A DNA stretch of 33,096 nucleotides, taken from positions 1-33,096 of the forward strand of contig JBKEDS010000058.1 in the NCBI GenBank assembly GCA_047975545.1. The letters run 5' to 3'. The stretch comes from JBKEDS01 sp047975545 (GTDB taxonomy: Bacteria > Bacteroidota > Bacteroidia > Flavobacteriales > Flavobacteriaceae). Every line of letters starts with the position of its first letter. Within the stretch, counting starts at the first letter, position 1. This document shows, one piece after another, positions 32,856 through 33,096 of the stretch. The position numbers and the translations under genes are program-made. The notes under the pieces are model-generated. The model was given only the letters and a program-made list of their open reading frames with translations. It ran no database searches and had not been told where the DNA came from.

Positions 32856-33096
32856 ATCGTCAGCAAAAAGTGGACACAATATACTAAAAACTTAAGGAGT
32901 GTTTTCAAAAAAAAAGAATTAGATTTAATTATGGGAACACCAAAGAAAAAAAGTACAGAAACCTTTGTAAAAGACATCCGCAAAAACACGCGTAGAGTAT
33001 TTACGGCCGAACAAAAGATTTTAATTGTTATGGAGGGTCTTCGAGCCGAGACTTCCGTAGCAGAGCTATGCCGAAAGCACAGCATTGCCCAATCCC
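32851..33096 (+). mobile_element. IS3-family insertion sequence, left end (runs off window)
   Basis: The presumed left end is TGTAAATCGTCAGCAAAAAG, beginning with TG as in IS3-family ends, and it interrupts the recombinase. An 80-bp leader follows, then the first transposase ORF at 32931. The right end, inverted repeat and target duplication are outside the window, so the exact boundary is inferred from the break in the recombinase. Confidence 0.7.
32931..33096 (+). CDS. IS3-family transposase OrfA, N-terminal part (partial)
   Basis: 55 codons from ATG 32931 to the window edge. The protein opens with a Lys-rich stretch (MGTPKKKSTETFVKDIRKNT), then RRVFTAEQKILIVMEGLRAE and TSVAELCRKHSIAQS, the helix-turn-helix of IS3-type OrfA proteins that binds the IS ends. 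OrfA is usually ~100-150 aa and is followed by an overlapping OrfB with the DDE domain, made through a frameshift. Neither can be seen here. Confidence 0.85.
   Translation, partial: MGTPKKKSTETFVKDIRKNTRRVFTAEQKILIVMEGLRAETSVAELCRKHSIAQS

Overview
The window reads as a chromosomal segment of a marine or soil-type member of the Flavobacteriaceae (Bacteroidota). This rests on a complete alternative complex III operon (actABCDEF) joined to a cytochrome oxidase, a type IX secretion (T9SS) sorting tail, Bacteroidota-style promoters (TAnnTTTG), little Shine-Dalgarno sequence, and moderate-to-low GC content. The species cannot be named from the sequence alone.

Layout. (1) 1-5562, plus strand: a type I restriction-modification locus, with the 3' end of hsdM, then hsdS and hsdR. 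A small GIY-YIG nuclease gene sits between hsdM and hsdS. It is closely bracketed by two same-orientation composite REP-like repeats, and a further repeat unit has entered the first codons of hsdS. (2) 5871-7402: rnhB and queG, convergent housekeeping genes. (3) 7403-10200: an AT-rich accessory island with two unrecognised secreted-protein genes. One of them lies exactly between two direct copies of a ~127-bp imperfect hairpin element, an arrangement that resembles a gene cassette. (4) 10201-11226: ruvB. (5) 11314-23380, minus strand: the respiratory block, transcribed actA-B-C-D-E-F and then ctaC-ctaD. ACIII oxidises menaquinol and passes electrons through its c hemes to the aa3-type oxidase. 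ActC carries an unexpected C-terminal helix-hairpin-helix domain, ActB a low-complexity insert, and ActA six heme sites. (6) 23596-25359: a SPOR-domain protein, a T9SS cargo protein and an exported tail-collar-domain protein. (7) 25464-29973, minus strand: rimP-nusA-infB, whose short leader contains a textbook intrinsic-terminator hairpin just before rimP. (8) 30160-32337: two membrane-anchored proteins of unknown function that share a C-terminal domain. (9) 32338-33096: a mobile-element junction, with a repeat, a strong minus-strand terminator, a possible attachment-site remnant, the first 22 codons of a tyrosine recombinase, and an IS3-family element that cuts that recombinase and runs off the window.

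The most promising unexplained items are the GIY-YIG gene with its flanking repeats, the hairpin-bounded cassette, the HhH domain on ActC, and the attenuator-like hairpin before rimP-nusA-infB. No database search or structure calculation was run. Family names rest on motifs visible in the translations.
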